Source: Coffea arabica (lineage: Eukaryota > Streptophyta > Magnoliopsida > Gentianales > Rubiaceae). From it: a DNA stretch of 64,000 nucleotides. The stretch covers positions 13,586,501 through 13,650,500 of the forward strand of contig NC_092323.1 in the NCBI RefSeq assembly GCF_036785885.1, given 5' to 3'. Position 1 is the first letter of the stretch. Each line of letters opens with the position of its first letter. Below the pieces are notes generated by a model that saw nothing but the letters and a program-made list of their open reading frames with translations, did not search any database and was not told the DNA's origin. Positions 26,770 to 39,095 of this stretch are shown piece after piece. The translations under genes and the position numbers were made by a program.

Positions 26770-26922
26770 ATTATTAGCAAACACTTGGGTAGACCTGATC
26801 TATATCGATTATGTGACTCAAATTTTGTCATACCATCTCACTTATCCAATAATTGAGGATGTGGCAATATTTGGACTACATGATTTACAAAATCAGGTCT
26901 ACCCAAGTTTTTACCTGCATTA
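26770..26922. repeat. Long imperfect hairpin (about 70-nt arms)
   Basis: The core acttgggtagacctgat (26783-26799) is the exact reverse complement of atcaggtctacccaagt (26892-26908). Pairing continues inwards and outwards with scattered mismatches and G-U pairs, leaving a loop near 26845-26855. The shape is like a plant miRNA-precursor foldback or a small MITE. No known miRNA was recognised and no target duplication is evident. Confidence 0.6.
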
Positions 26923-27561
26923 CGGAGTCTGAATCGTGTGATGCATTTGTTCTCTTAAACTTATGCATTGGTGTTCGTAGTACTCCTGAAGAAGGTATTT
27001 ATTTATTTCTTCTTCTTCATGTTCAATTAGACACTTTGAATATCATAAATTAGTTGATTTTAAGAAAAAAGAAAAACACAAACAACATATTAATATGAAA
27101 ACAACTATGGGCCCATGTATTGTGAGCCCGATGTCTCGCCGATGTGGATTTGTCCATTGACATTAGTGCTATACTGGAACCAACTGGCTATCAGGCTCTG
27201 AGGTGTTGTCATGGTATAGGGGAATTATTTACAAACTGTGAATCAAAACTGGGCTCAAAAGGATTTGGACCACAAAAGGCCCTTCTGGAAAAGAGCTTTG
27301 CCGATTTCGGACTCTCGACACGTCACTTGAACGCGTTTGAGCCATGCAAATTGCCAACGAATTTCATTTTTTCCTTCTCAAATTTATTTATCGATTTGGA
27401 ATAAAATTCCAATCTTCAACTGCAAAATTTTGTTTATTGCGTAGACTAATTAAGCTGATTCAAGAGAACATTTATCAAGTGAAATTAAAGAAGACAAAGA
27501 AAGATGGGAAAAGGTTCGTTAAAAGATAGATTGAAAAAAGATAGGTCGCTTGTTTAGTAAA
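26923..27561. promoter_or_regulatory. 5' flank of the unrecognised three-exon gene
   Basis: The region contains several GGGCC/GGCCC and GAGCCC-type motifs (near 27109, 27125, 27249 and 27279), reminiscent of plant site II (TGGGCC) elements in promoters of housekeeping or cell-cycle genes. A short frame at 27144-27404 has no recognisable domain and was not called. Confidence 0.35.
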
Positions 27562-29477
27562 ATGGAGCAAAGGAGGAATATTTTTCCTACATTAGAAGAT
27601 CATCAGACTGCACAAAAACATGCAGAGGAAGCTGTGGAATCCCATGCCAAACTCAGGGAAAATACCAAAGCTGTAATGAAGGAGTTCAAGATGATCCCAC
27701 CAAGAAGCCATTTCTCCAATCTTTTTTTTTTTCGATCTATCCACCTGTGGCCAAATGGTCAGCCTATATATGCAAACTGAAATTTGCATTCCCCTTTTAT
27801 TTATTTCTTAGATTAGCTAAACTGCTGCACTTGTAAGATTGCATTTCGATATGATTTTGCTCATTATGTCAAAGCTCTGTGTTCTCTTTTTGTGATGTTG
27901 AAATTGACTTTATGAATCTTGTATAGAAAAATGCTTTTCTCTTCCCTGCTTTGTTTGTCATGTTGGATGAAAACCTTCGTGTTGTGTAGCAATGCTCTTT
28001 TGCGTATATGTATATGTATGAGAAATGTTAACAAAGTAATAGTAGTTATTATGTTTGGAAGATGAACAATTTTAAGACATGCTTAGTGTATAGAATACAG
28101 AGAGCCAAAAAGGTTTACAATGGGATCTGTGGAATCGGGTACTATAAAAAAATTACATTGACAACCAATTAAGGATAGCCTTTTTTCTTGGAAAAGTTAG
28201 AAAGAGATATAATTATATTTCTCCACATACAACAAAAAAATTTTCGTTAATATTGACGGACTTGAGGGGGTTGAATGCAATTTTTTCTTGAATTTTTTGC
28301 AACTATGAATAATTACCCTAAGATCTTTTTTTTTTTTTTTGGGTTACTCAGTATGGATAGTTACAGTAACGCACCTAGTTTACATTAAAATACTACTGAT
28401 TGACATTTCTGTGCAGGTTTTGGATGCATTGCAGAAGATAGAAACTGAAGAGGATCCAAGTTTGAGTTATAGGATGGATTGTATGAGTGCATTCTCTGCG
28501 CTTGCAGCAGTGCATCACGTCCTTCTTATTGGTGGAACCCTGAAGAGTCTCTTGGACCAGCTTCATTGCTCCATGCTTATAGATGGATTTGTGACAGGTT
28601 GTATACAGAAATTTATTAAATACAAATGTGCCAGAGACCTATATAAGGAGTTATAATTAGATAAAAAAATGATGTAGTATACAATGTGACACCTGTGACC
28701 GAATTTATGCGATGGAAATTTATGGCATCGCCTGTTTTGACATCATTTAGATCAGAGATTTGATCTGTCGTGAATTCATGATTGATTGTTTGTATAAATC
28801 AAAGGACATCAAAATATGTATGTCCTGTAACAATTATGACCTCAATTGTTGTATGTATAACCTTTTTTTTGGCATCTTAATTATAAATTTTTGTATGGCA
28901 TTTTTGCATGAACTCTTGAGATAAATGATTGTTCTTAAAATTCTAACACAATATATATATATATATATTTTTTTTTTTCTAAAAAAAATGATCTACAGTG
29001 ATTCCCCACTTATTTCTCTTCATGACTTGAACCTGTTACCAGTCAATCTGTTACAGGTGAAGTGTTCTATTAACTAGGCATGTTTCGTTGTCAATTCTAG
29101 CGCAATGCTGAATTGTGTTCTTGCCTCTCGCAGTCAAGACAGACTATGCAGATGAGAGGCTGCAGGCATTGACAGAGAATGACAAGCGTTTATACACCGA
29201 TGCAGGACTATTAAGAACTGCACAGCAACCGACGTGTCCTAAAAGTCTGAATCCAGCAAATGCCATTAACAAGATGAAGACCAGACATCTGGAAGATATA
29301 CCAGTTGAAGAAGGTGAAGATAAACCTCAGCCTTCTCCTATTCTACAGGCCTTATCATGCGTCTTCTCAACCATTGAAGCTCAGATGAAAAATATGTGTT
29401 ATGCTAATCAACTACAAAGTAGGTGGTATCAGTCTACACTTGATGATCTAGTTCTGGAAATAGTTGGGTTGGAATAA
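27562..29477 (+). CDS. Unrecognised plant protein, three exons, 211 aa
   Basis: Proposed exons are 27562-27672, 28417-28597 and 29134-29477, with GT-AG introns of 744 and 536 bp. Exon phases agree (0 then 1) and the joined frame is 212 codons including the stop. The N-terminal 50 residues are charged and heptad-like around [19 protein letters not shown], suggesting a coiled coil. Exon 2 gives a helical segment with [20 protein letters not shown]. Exon 3 gives a Lys/Glu-rich middle and ends [17 protein letters not shown]. There is no signal peptide or membrane span. I do not recognise the family. The first donor (GCT|GTAATG) is weak, and an extra 5' exon or the in-frame ATG at 27550 is possible. 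HCC2 follows 1.05 kb downstream on the same strand. Confidence 0.6.
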
Positions 29478-30529
29478 GCTTTGACTTAATTGACTTCTGT
29501 CCCATTGAACATGCATGTGAAGGCGAGTTTGAGTTTGACCTCTGTCAGCCAAATACCAAAAAGACTAACCGAAAAACAAGAAAGAAAAATCAATCAATTT
29601 AGTCGAATGGGAATCATCAAAATAACTCATAAAGTCCAACAATGAACGCTAAGGGTCTTTCTATGTAATACTGAATTATGGGTTCTCAATATTCCCATTT
29701 ACATTGTCATGGAAGGGATAATGCAAAACAAGTTTTCTTTTTTTCTCGTTAATATTTTTCCACATAACCAAAAATAATGATAAATCTACTACACGCTCTT
29801 AAAGTTGGATGCATGAATACATGTAAAATTTATATGTGAAATTAGTTGTCATCCAACGATAATAGTATAAACTGTATATAAATTGTCAGCATACATAAAA
29901 TTAACTCTAAAAATGATGCTAATTTAGATATTGATAGATTCGCATCCTCATTGGTGCCATTCTTTTGAGGAAGTGCATGAAATTAGAAGCTAAAAACTTT
30001 GCTATTGACATTGCACATCATTCAACTACTGTATTAGGCAAATATTCTAGGACCTAAAATAATAAATAGGCATCACCTCCTCTTGAAGATAATAACTATC
30101 TATCTAAATTTCATCGAAGTTTCTAAATCTTTTTGTCCTTAACAAACTACTGATATTTTTCTTAACCTAAAAATCAGGGCACATTTTCTACTAGAGGATT
30201 ATCCACAATGTACTCTTCTAATAAAATTGACGTGGAAACGAATATACTACTCTCTTTCAACCCGCAAGCATAACCCGGCCTACTTCCTGGTCTTACCAAA
30301 TACTACCAGGCTCAGAGAGGGAAAAGAGCTTGGACAAAAAGAAACTAAAACGACGTCGTCAAGGAGCGGTACCTTCTTCACATGCCCATGAACCCCGTCT
30401 TTTCACTCATAAAACCCACTTCAAATTCATTTCTCTTTCTCACAAAATTTACTGCAAAATAAAGAAAACGCCACTTACCCATGTGCCAAATTTGTAAAAG
30501 AAAGTAGAAAATTGAGAGGAAAAAGGTCA
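29478..30529. other. Intergenic, includes HCC2 promoter region
   Basis: No gene. The last 200 bp before 30530 are mixed-composition sequence that should hold the HCC2 promoter and leader; no clear TATA box was found. Confidence 0.45.
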
Positions 30530-33500
30530 ATGTCAATGTCAAGGGTTATCTTCCCCTCCTTAAGAAATCGCTCTGCAGCATCCTTTAATACTCTGAAAAG
30601 GTATAACCATCACGTATCTATGTTGTTTTTTGGCATATTTGGATAGATTTTTTTTTGTGGGCATAGTTTATTTTCATGTTTAAGCATGTGGGCTTTGTTT
30701 AGTAATTTATTTCAGGTGATTATTTTTGTTTGTTTGATTACTCTGCAATTCAACTCTTTAGTTTTCTTCTGGGTTGAGTTTAATTTTCAAGCTTTTCTGA
30801 AATTTCCTTAATGCATTATGGCCAAGGAGGAGTTTGCAAAGTCTCGTTGGAGATGGGCTCATTTAGATTTTTAGTCGATTTTTCTTAGCTTGAGCTGTTG
30901 AAAATGTGAAATGGTAAATCTGAAATAATGGAGGCTTAGAACATACTAAATAGCATGTATATTATGAGGTTTGTTCGTTTGATTTAGAAGAGTATGAGAT
31001 TCCAAAGCAGTATTCTGCATGACTTGTTGGGCAATGTGATTATTCTGCATGACTTCATTGTTCTGCCAATCCTTGAACGTTTGCTATATTTACTGATCGA
31101 ATCAACATAAGAGATTTACAATCGATTATGTAAAAATATTCATTACCCTTATTCTCTCTGTGTAGATTATAGATATCAAAGTTTTATGGTCTGTGCGGTA
31201 AGATTGAGAGACATGAAAGCATATTTCATTTCAATGATAATGAATGCGTTTAAGGAGGATATCCAGTACTTATCATGTTAGGCATTTTGGCAGTGATTTT
31301 TTTTTTTTATTATTATCTCTCTGGTGATATATCACAGAGGAGGTGGATTATTGTCAAGATATGTAGAAATAAACTGATGATGAATTTAGTGTTAGTGGAC
31401 TTGAATAAGAAATGGAGTATTTTATTACTGGTCAGGTTGTCAGCTTTAAAAGCTATCGTGCTGAAGGATGTCAGATGGATGGCTAGAAATTGCCATTTCC
31501 TGTTTAAGTTGCTGATGAAGGTTCTTTGTGGAGGCAGAGACCAACTTACTTGGTTTTTCTGGGATATCATCAGAAATTTCATTTTGCCAGTAATTTTACT
31601 AAATTTTTGCATGACCTGGATGAGCAAGTTTCTTATGGTTCAATCGGAACATTTCAAAACACGTTGAACTACTATGGGAGACTTCTGCAGGATATTGAAG
31701 AGAGAATACAACTCTCTGGGTAGAGATGTCCCTCTGATTCACCATTATTCCTGTTCTCGTGATTTAGTACGCACAAATTTTCATCTATATATAAAGCTTG
31801 AATGTTTTAAGACTTGGACTTGAGGCTTTTGGTTTTAATGAGGAACCTATGCATTGTTTTTTGTGTATGTACGTGACTACTTTTTCACTGTACAATCTTG
31901 CTTCTGACATTGATGGCGTGTCAATTTGTTGATGCATGTTCATGCATATATTCAAATTGAGTTCAATTGACTTTTGTTTATACAGTTGGGGCTCAGTATG
32001 TGCAAGAAAAGTGAAATAGTCTAATCTTGAGGATGTTTGTTAGAGTTATTCAAATGAGACAAAATGTTGTGGCAGAATGAAGTTGTAAAACATAAATCCT
32101 CATCTAAGCTTGCAATTCTTCTTTTCCTTCCTGGGATCTCTCCCTCTCTCTCTCTCTCACACACACACACATACAGACACACTTGCCATTTTGCACACAC
32201 AGTCTGACCAACCCTGAACCTCCTTGGCACATTAAAGCTAATGATATTGTTTCTTTTTATACTGCTGCAGGTTTATTCCCTGTAAGAGTTTCCACTCTGG
32301 CAGATGTTTGCAATCAGCAAAGAGCGCAAACTCTCCTCCTTTATTGCCTCCAAAAACCACGACCTCTCATTCCTGGAGACCTTATATAGTTGTATGCTAA
32401 TTAACTTGCTCTTTGCTTTGAAAACCTTTTATGACTGAACTTTCTTGCTTTCTTTTAATTCTCCAGCTCACACATCTTTTTATTAGTTTGTTTCTTCCCT
32501 GCCATTTTATTCACTTAGTCTTAGTTTGTCTTTTGCAGCCTGGTGCTGTTTTGGCTGGAGTTGGTGGTCTGGCATTTTTTCTTCACTACAATGACGAGAG
32601 GAGGGCCATCCCTAAAGGTTATATTACTTCCACATTGTAATCACTTAGAAGTCAGAAACTGAAGTTCTTCTCGTGCATTTTATGAAATACTTGCCAAAGG
32701 ATTTGTATAGCTCGCTAGGTGTTAGTATTGCAGTTGTAACTGTTGACCAAAAAAGGTATACATTTGTTTGTGTGTGTGCGTGAGAGAGTGTGTGTGAGAG
32801 AGAGAGAGAGGGACAGATTGTGTATGCTCGCTCTTTCTCTCTCTCTCTCTCTATTGGTTGTTTACCCATCTTTGCACGGTGTACAACACATTCACAAACT
32901 CTCTCTCTCTCTCTCTCTCTCATAGTTTATCTCTTCTATTTGCATAGTTGAACTCTGAGGGCTGTGATGAACGTGTCAAATTTCTATTTGTTATTTAGGT
33001 TGTAAGCTAGTTTAGTGATGAGTTATGGTTATGGGGAATTTTTGGGAAGTTTGTTGATGATGACCTGCAACTGGGACAAGTGATGATTTGGCCGGTATCT
33101 GTTGGCTTTTCTGAAGGGAGGCTTTAGGTATGTTGCAATCTGTTTTAACAATAGGTGATCTGGAGATTGGGACTGATCTGACTTTTGCACCTGTAATTTT
33201 TTTCTGAAATTTCAATTTGCTCCCTCAATATTTCAAATGCATTGGCCTTGCTGTTATTATAAAGTTTCATGGACCATAAGATCATCATACAATTTCATTA
33301 TTCTGAACTTTTGATGGAACCGAGTAAGTTGGAAACGAAATTATCAAGTAAACAAATTGGTTGGAAATCAATCTTGACCCATAGATGGGATGGTAAACTA
33401 GCTCAGAATAGGCTCATAATGCTTCTTACCGTTATTTATACTATCTGTTCACATATCAGTTGGAGTTTAGAATTTGTCTCCCATTCATGAGAAACTTTGG

Positions 33501-34555
33501 TTGCTGGGGATCTAACTTATAAATCACATATTGTGGTATTATATCAGTTTGAGCACATATTTCCAGGTTATGTAGATAAACATCAGATCCTTGTGCATAA
33601 GCAGTTGATGCAGATATTTATCAAAATCGTCTTTCCGTTTGTTTGAATCAGGCCAGGGTGAAAAGTTTGAAAGAAGTTCCATTGAAGGGCCAATAATTGG
33701 TGGTCCTTTCAGTCTAATTGATACTGAAGGTCAGGTGGTCACAGAAAAGAAGCTTCTGGGTAACTGGGTTCTTCTCTACTTCGATTATACTTCTTCTCCT
33801 GATGTTGGGCCAGCGGAAGTTCAAAAGATGGCCAAGGCTATTGACATTCTAGGTTGTATTCTTTTACTTGTACTTTTATTGAATTATTATATTTTGAAAG
33901 ACGTTAACCGCTAAACTTTTGTATTCTTGTTGTTACAAGATTCTAAACAGAATCTCAGGGTTCTACCCATATTTGTTACACTGGATCCTCAACGTGATAC
34001 CCCTTCCCAACTGCATGCTTATCTTAGAGGTGAGTTTTTCCTGTTTGTATTTTTTTTTTGCTGTTGCTATATTCCATTCCTTGAGCTTGATAAAGTTGTT
34101 TGTATTCTGCCATGAAGGTCTATTAATGTGCTGTTAATGATTAAGCTCCATGTATTCTACTTGTGTTAAAACTCAATTGCAGAGTTTGACCAAAGAATTG
34201 TGGGACTGACGGGACCAGTTGCAGCTATTAGGCAGATGGCACAAGAATACAGAGTGTATTTCAGGAAAGTTGATGAAGAAGCAGACGATTATCTTGTTGA
34301 GTCTTCCCACAACATGTATGCATCGGGGTTTCCTTCCTCTTTCCTGACCATCTGTGTTGTTTGTCTATTGTTTTCTTTTCAGTCTTTATGACGTTCTTAA
34401 TGAGTCCAAAAGTTCGACAAAGTTAACATCAATAAACCTCAAACAGGTACTTGTTGAATCCAAAAATGCAAGTAGTAAAATGCTTTGGAGTGGAATACAA
34501 TGCAGAGGAATTGTCAGAAGCCATATTCAAGGAGCTGAAGAAAACTATAACATAG
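30530..34555 (+). CDS. HCC2: HCC2, SCO1/SenC-family mitochondrial protein
   Basis: Exons are 30530-30600, 32271-32391, 32539-32617, 33652-33852, 33940-34029, 34183-34315 and 34447-34555, giving 267 aa with all introns GT-AG and phases consistent. The Arg/Ser-rich N-terminus looks like a mitochondrial presequence. A hydrophobic span at about 65-81 should anchor it in the inner membrane, and the thioredoxin-like SCO domain runs from about 100 to 262 (NWVLLYF, VTLDPQRDTPSQ, CFGVEYNAEE). SCO proteins deliver copper to cytochrome c oxidase subunit II. Here the CxxxC ligands are Ser139 and Gly143 (TSSPDVGP), and the usual copper-ligand His aligns with Ser228 in ESSHNMY, the hallmark of plant HCC2 as opposed to HCC1. 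A redox or signalling role is therefore likelier than copper transfer. The start is the first ATG of two in-frame ones. Confidence 0.94.
31337..31723 (+). pseudogene. Decayed protein-coding fragment inside HCC2 intron 1
   Basis: One reading frame reads like protein across about 129 codons but is broken by five in-frame stops before its last 66 residues. Readable parts include GQVVSFKSYRAEGCQMDG, RPTYLVFLGYHQKFHF, NFTKFLHDLDEQVSYG and GRLLQDIEERI, ending at a stop at 31721-31723. It does not belong to HCC2, whose splicing skips it. I do not recognise the parent gene. It could be a retrocopy fragment or captured exons. Confidence 0.45.
32139..32171. repeat. CT/CA compound microsatellite in HCC2 intron 1
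   Basis: A (CT)n tract runs into (CA)n about 100 bp before the exon 2 acceptor. Further TG/GA and TC tracts occur at about 32768-32921 in intron 3. Confidence 0.9.
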
Positions 34556-36110
34556 TCATTCTGATGCATTCTTTTTGCGTAGGAGGAACATCTGACTTGG
34601 ATAGCAATCTACTTGTCTTCTCTTGCTCAGTTGAAAGGCTGTTTACTCTTCCCAAGTTCCATTGTATTGGCATTAGAAATGATGGATGTCTCAAACAGAG
34701 CTCCATATACAAGAGTACTAGCGAATCATTTACTAACCATTCCCTTAAGTTTTTTTTTATGAGGTTACACTTCAACTGGCACAGAAAGAAATGATCTGAG
34801 ATGGAAAGTTTATTTGTGCAATTTTATTAGCGGAAAGAGTGTTTTTGGTCAGATCTCTGCTCTCCCTTGGTTGTGTTTGCATTGTTATTGTTGGTATTAT
34901 TTTTTGGGTGCGAAAGTGGATAATTAATGTTAAACAAGTAGCTCAATCTTTGCAGTCTGGAACATCCGTAAGCCCCTACAGTCATACATCCATCCTCGTT
35001 ATGGCAGCATCTGGGATCGTACCAAAAATTTCATGTAGTTGGCAAATCAAATTGGCATCAAGAACTACAATTTGTATGTATATATCTTTTTGTTGTGGTT
35101 ATGCTAATAATTGCTACGATGAATATGTGGAGTGTGGAAAGCATGCCTTCCCCAGCTTCAAGGAGGATGTAGGGTTGGTATGCTACGCCAAAGCTTTGTT
35201 GACAGATTTTGAGAAAACAAATGACCTTTGCCTTTAGCAATCATCCGGATCTCCAGACATTGCAGTCAGAAATGCCATTTACTACTCCAATGAGTAATGC
35301 ACTGCGGTTTGCCATTGCATCCCCCTCGCGAGATTTGGAGAGTTCTCAGTCACAGAATTAGTATAAGCTGAGTTGTTTAGCATCTATCAGAAAGTGTAAC
35401 TTGTTTGTGTAATTATGAATTTAATTACGTCGGAAAATCCTATTCTAAACCACGGTCCAACTCATACAGATACAAACTAAATGATAATCCACCTATTTGA
35501 TTTTAGCAATTCTCATATTTGTATCTATCGTTTAAAAATATTGGAATGAATTATCTTGATTTTCAATCGTTTTCACACACACATACACACCTAGATATTT
35601 GACAAGGGAGTTATTTTTTAATCGATAATTTGGGTTTTCCCGATGAGAAAGCCTTCCTTTGTTGTCTTGGGATAAAGTGTGAAAATAACATAAAGAACCA
35701 ATTGGTTTTAGCTGGAGTCTAGACGTGAGAGATGATATACGTTCAGTTCTTTATACGTGAAACAAGAAAGTTTTTTAAACAATTTGATTAACTAATAACC
35801 TTTCGTTTTCTTTCTTTTCTGCCATGCAACTTATCTCTTTAAATACAAACGTGGAAATCTAGCCGAGCGTATCCACAATGCATTAGGCCTAAGGAACCAA
35901 CAACAGAAGTTGTTGATTGGTACGAAATATCCTCTTTTTGAGTTACATTCGTCCTCATCCTCTTTTGTCTTCTCTTCCAGTCTGGACTCTTATTTGTTAG
36001 TTTAGGTTATGCTACATAAATCCGGCCGGAGCAGCCCCTACACAATTACTGGTACCATGACCATCCTATTATGGTCGAAAAATAAAATCGGAGCTTTTCT
36101 GGGATTGAAC
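34556..36110. other. HCC2 3' flank and intergenic
   Basis: The open frames at 34839-35237 and nearby have no domain and probably lie in the 3' UTR or flank of HCC2. No other gene is recognised. Confidence 0.45.
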
Positions 36111-38660
36111 ATGGAGGAAGAATCTTCAAATTACACCGACATAATTTTCCAAATCTTTTATCGTTTACCTGCTAAGACCCTAGTCAGATTTATTTTGCTA
36201 CGCATGCAAGTCATGGCAAAACCTTATGACCTCTGACCAAAGTTTGATCAACACTCAGGCACCCCGGACATTGTTGCTGCACGGTTGGATCGAACCAGAA
36301 TACTGCTCCTGCGAACGTATCCCTAAAATGCATGCCCAGAGAATCGCAAATGCCGATCATAACTACACAATCCTCCACAATGATTTACTCTACCTTAGCC
36401 GGAAAGTGTATCTCTTAGGTAGCTCTCGAGGGCTGTTGTGCTTTGAGGAGGGGTGTGGATGTGGTCTCCAGAGATTATTTCTATGGAACCCAGTGCGCTT
36501 TACGGCAATGCAGATTGTTATAATCACCAAGAACCACTAGTAGAGATCACTGGATTCTTGCTGTTGGCTTTGATTTTGATCCCGTGACTGAAGAGTGAAG
36601 ACAACAAAATCGTCATAGTATGTGGTGTTGGAAACACTATGAAATGGTTGCAAAACTAACTAGAAAAGGTTTCAAATCGTGATTACAAATCACTTTCCTT
36701 AAAGCTTCATTCGTCCATTATAATGTGCAAAAGACCAAGGACGAATATCCTCTAAGATAAAATGAAATTTAATTGTAATAACTCTGCACTAAGTTGTTAC
36801 AATCCCCAAAGAACTAAGAAGAGAAGAGTAGAAAATTTTCGAGATTTGTAGACCTTGATTCTGCCGCAAAAAGGTCTCAAACTGATCCATATATAGAATT
36901 TCATATCCCTCAAATGATTATTGAATGTTTGAAATTGTTTGGAGATGCATCCCTTCAAATGGCGGTTGAATCATTTGAAACTCAAAAGGTTGCAAGCACA
37001 ATTGTAGAAAGTTGTTAGGTGTGACTTTTGAAATTGAAAATTTCTTCAACAATCCCCTGCCTTTTTCAATATATTGAAAATTTCTTTATGGATCACTGAA
37101 AAATTCTGATAATTTGTATGCATAAACAATGGTATCTTTTGATTGAACCACTATCTTAGTGTTAATTGATTATAACTTATTAATACTACTTGGTAGACAA
37201 GTTTTAAACTAAGAGTATAAGCAATAATCCACATAAATTAACACACACATAAATTATGTGACTTGTTGCATATACTTTTGGTTCAAAATTTGTTTACCAA
37301 ATAATATTAACAAGTTATAATCAATTAACATGAACATAATGGTTCAATCGAAAGATACCATTATTTATGCATGGATTATCAGAATTTTTTAATGATCCAT
37401 AAAGAAATTTCAATATATTGAAAATGGCGGGGGATTGTTGAAATATTTTTAAATATTGAAAATCTAGACAGAATTCTACAAGTAGATTTCTGTGTTTCAT
37501 TCGCAACTTTTCAGGTTTCAATCGTCATTTGAAGAGATACAACTTCACACATGTTTCTAACGGTTAATAACTATTTAGGCGACATGAAATCTTATTTATA
37601 TGGATCAATTTGTGGTCTTTTGGTTGCACACAAAAATATCTACAAATTCTAGAGAAAGTTTTGCTCTTCTTTTCTTTGTTCTTTGGGAGTTGTAACAACT
37701 TAGTGTAGAGTTTTTGCATCCAAACTTCATATTATTCTAGAGGATATTCGTCTTTAGTCTTTTGCACATTATAGGAGACGAATAAAACCTTAAGGAAAGT
37801 GATTTGTAATCAAGATTTGAAACTTTTTTCTTGTTAATTTTGCAACCATTTTATAGTATTCTCTTTGTTGTTGTTCCAACATGTGGTGTTGATATGACAC
37901 CACCACCTGAAATGGTCTATGAAAGGTACAAGGTTGGGATATATAGTCTTATGAACCATTCTTGGAAAACAAAAAATAATCAGCTATGGTGCTAATCCTA
38001 CGCCCAGAATAATGCCATTGTGGGATTCAATGGGACTGATCCTTGATGGATTTCTTTACTAAATTATAGCAGGGGGTGTAGTTCTACTGGATTCAATGGA
38101 TATATGCAGGGGTGCAGTTTAGGTGAACGCATTTGACATAAATCGAGAAATACTTGAAACTATTTTCGTTCATTCCTGATCATGTTCCTATTCAAACTTA
38201 CCATAGGCTTAGGCTATTCCAAGGATACCTTTCTATATCTGGATTTTACTAGTCCAAGTGTGTGTGAACTTTGGGTGAGGCAACAATCTCTGTTCCTGGG
38301 TAAAACTATTTGCCATAACTAAAGATACTTTGGATATTCAGCCTATCCTTAGTACAGCCGATGTAATGCCATACCAAAAAAATTCTGGCGACTATTGCGT
38401 CGGAGCCTGGTGGAGCAACTGAGAGAGGTACACCACTCAGACGTTCTGTTCTGTATCATTCGAAAACTTGAACTGGAAGGCTCGAAAATCTGACAAATGG
38501 AGGGATAAAATATGGTACAAATATTTTCTAGTTGGCAATTTTGCAGAGAGCTTAGTGTCCATTGTCCCACCTGGTGAAAAAGGATTTCCTGTCTACACCC
38601 CAAATAAAGGTGGCTCAGATAAAAGAGAAGAAAAAAAGCAGAATGCCAAGAACACTTTCT
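36111..38660 (+). pseudogene. F-box (F-box associated domain) pseudogene split by an insertion
   Basis: From MEEESSNYTDIIFQIFYRLP the sequence reads as an F-box N-terminus. A 1-bp shift near 36195 separates it from CKSWQNLMTSDQSLINTQ. It continues through SRGLLCFEEG and LFLWNPV, then after another shift GFDFDPVTEE and NKIVIVCGV, where a 1.25-kb foldback element intervenes. The frame resumes after it with DMTPPPEMVYERYKVG and YSLMNHSWK, then the broken blocks SVCELWVRQ and NFAESLVSIVPPGEKGFP to about 38660. F-box/FBA proteins select substrates for SCF ubiquitin ligases. Several frameshifts, stops and the insertion make this copy non-functional. Confidence 0.8.
36620..37891. mobile_element. 1.25-kb foldback DNA transposon inside the F-box pseudogene
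   Basis: The left arm (about 36627-37210) and right arm (about 37300-37880) are reverse complements with scattered differences: ttgcaaaac-type ends, atgtgcaaaagac against tcttttgcacat, and gttgttacaatcc against ttgtaacaac. Flanking copies of atgtggtgttg occur at 36620 and 37881. Because the element end also starts gttgg, the duplication could be 7 to 11 bp. Removing the insert restores a continuous F-box-associated reading frame, which places both the insertion site and its timing after the gene arose. No transposase is encoded. Confidence 0.85.
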
Positions 38661-39095
38661 GCATAGAAATTATTTGGTTGCCTTCCTTTATGTTTAGGGA
38701 TGAGTCAAGTACATGCTTGAGCATGTAACTTGTTAAAATTTTCTGCAGTCACATGATGAACAGTTGAACAGCTGTTTGGTTAGATTGATTGATTGGTTGA
38801 ATTGATTGCACATCAAGAATTTAATTTGATTGAATTGAATGTTGGATACTAGTACTTGTCTAACATCATGGTCTGTGCCCTTCTACACTCAGGAAGGAGG
38901 GGTCTGTTATGAATTTGCCATGTATTTCAGAGAGTCTACCCTATAAAGAACAAGGAAGACGGGCAAATCCATGTTTATCACTTATTATTTAAGTCGTACG
39001 TCACTTAATGTAGAACAATATTTAGTATAAAATTATTCCTATTTCAAATGAATTTTTGTTACTTGTTACTCTGTAGCAATAGATAGCTATATTCA
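38661..39095. other. Intergenic, no gene recognised
   Basis: Nothing identified apart from short ttgattgaattg-type repeats near 38785-38840. Confidence 0.45.

Noticed and set aside
27144..27529. Two short open frames upstream of the unrecognised gene
   Set aside because: No domain, and the surrounding motifs look like promoter sequence; an unannotated 5' exon remains possible but is unsupported.
34354..34794. 146-aa open frame overlapping the last HCC2 exon
   Set aside because: It is in the wrong frame; splicing at 34315/34447 gives the conserved YLLNPKMQVVKCFGVEYN end instead.
34839..35240. Open frame of 132 aa after HCC2
   Set aside because: HCC2 ends at a stop in 34447-34555 with a family-typical C-terminus; the downstream frame has no domain and is likely 3' flank.
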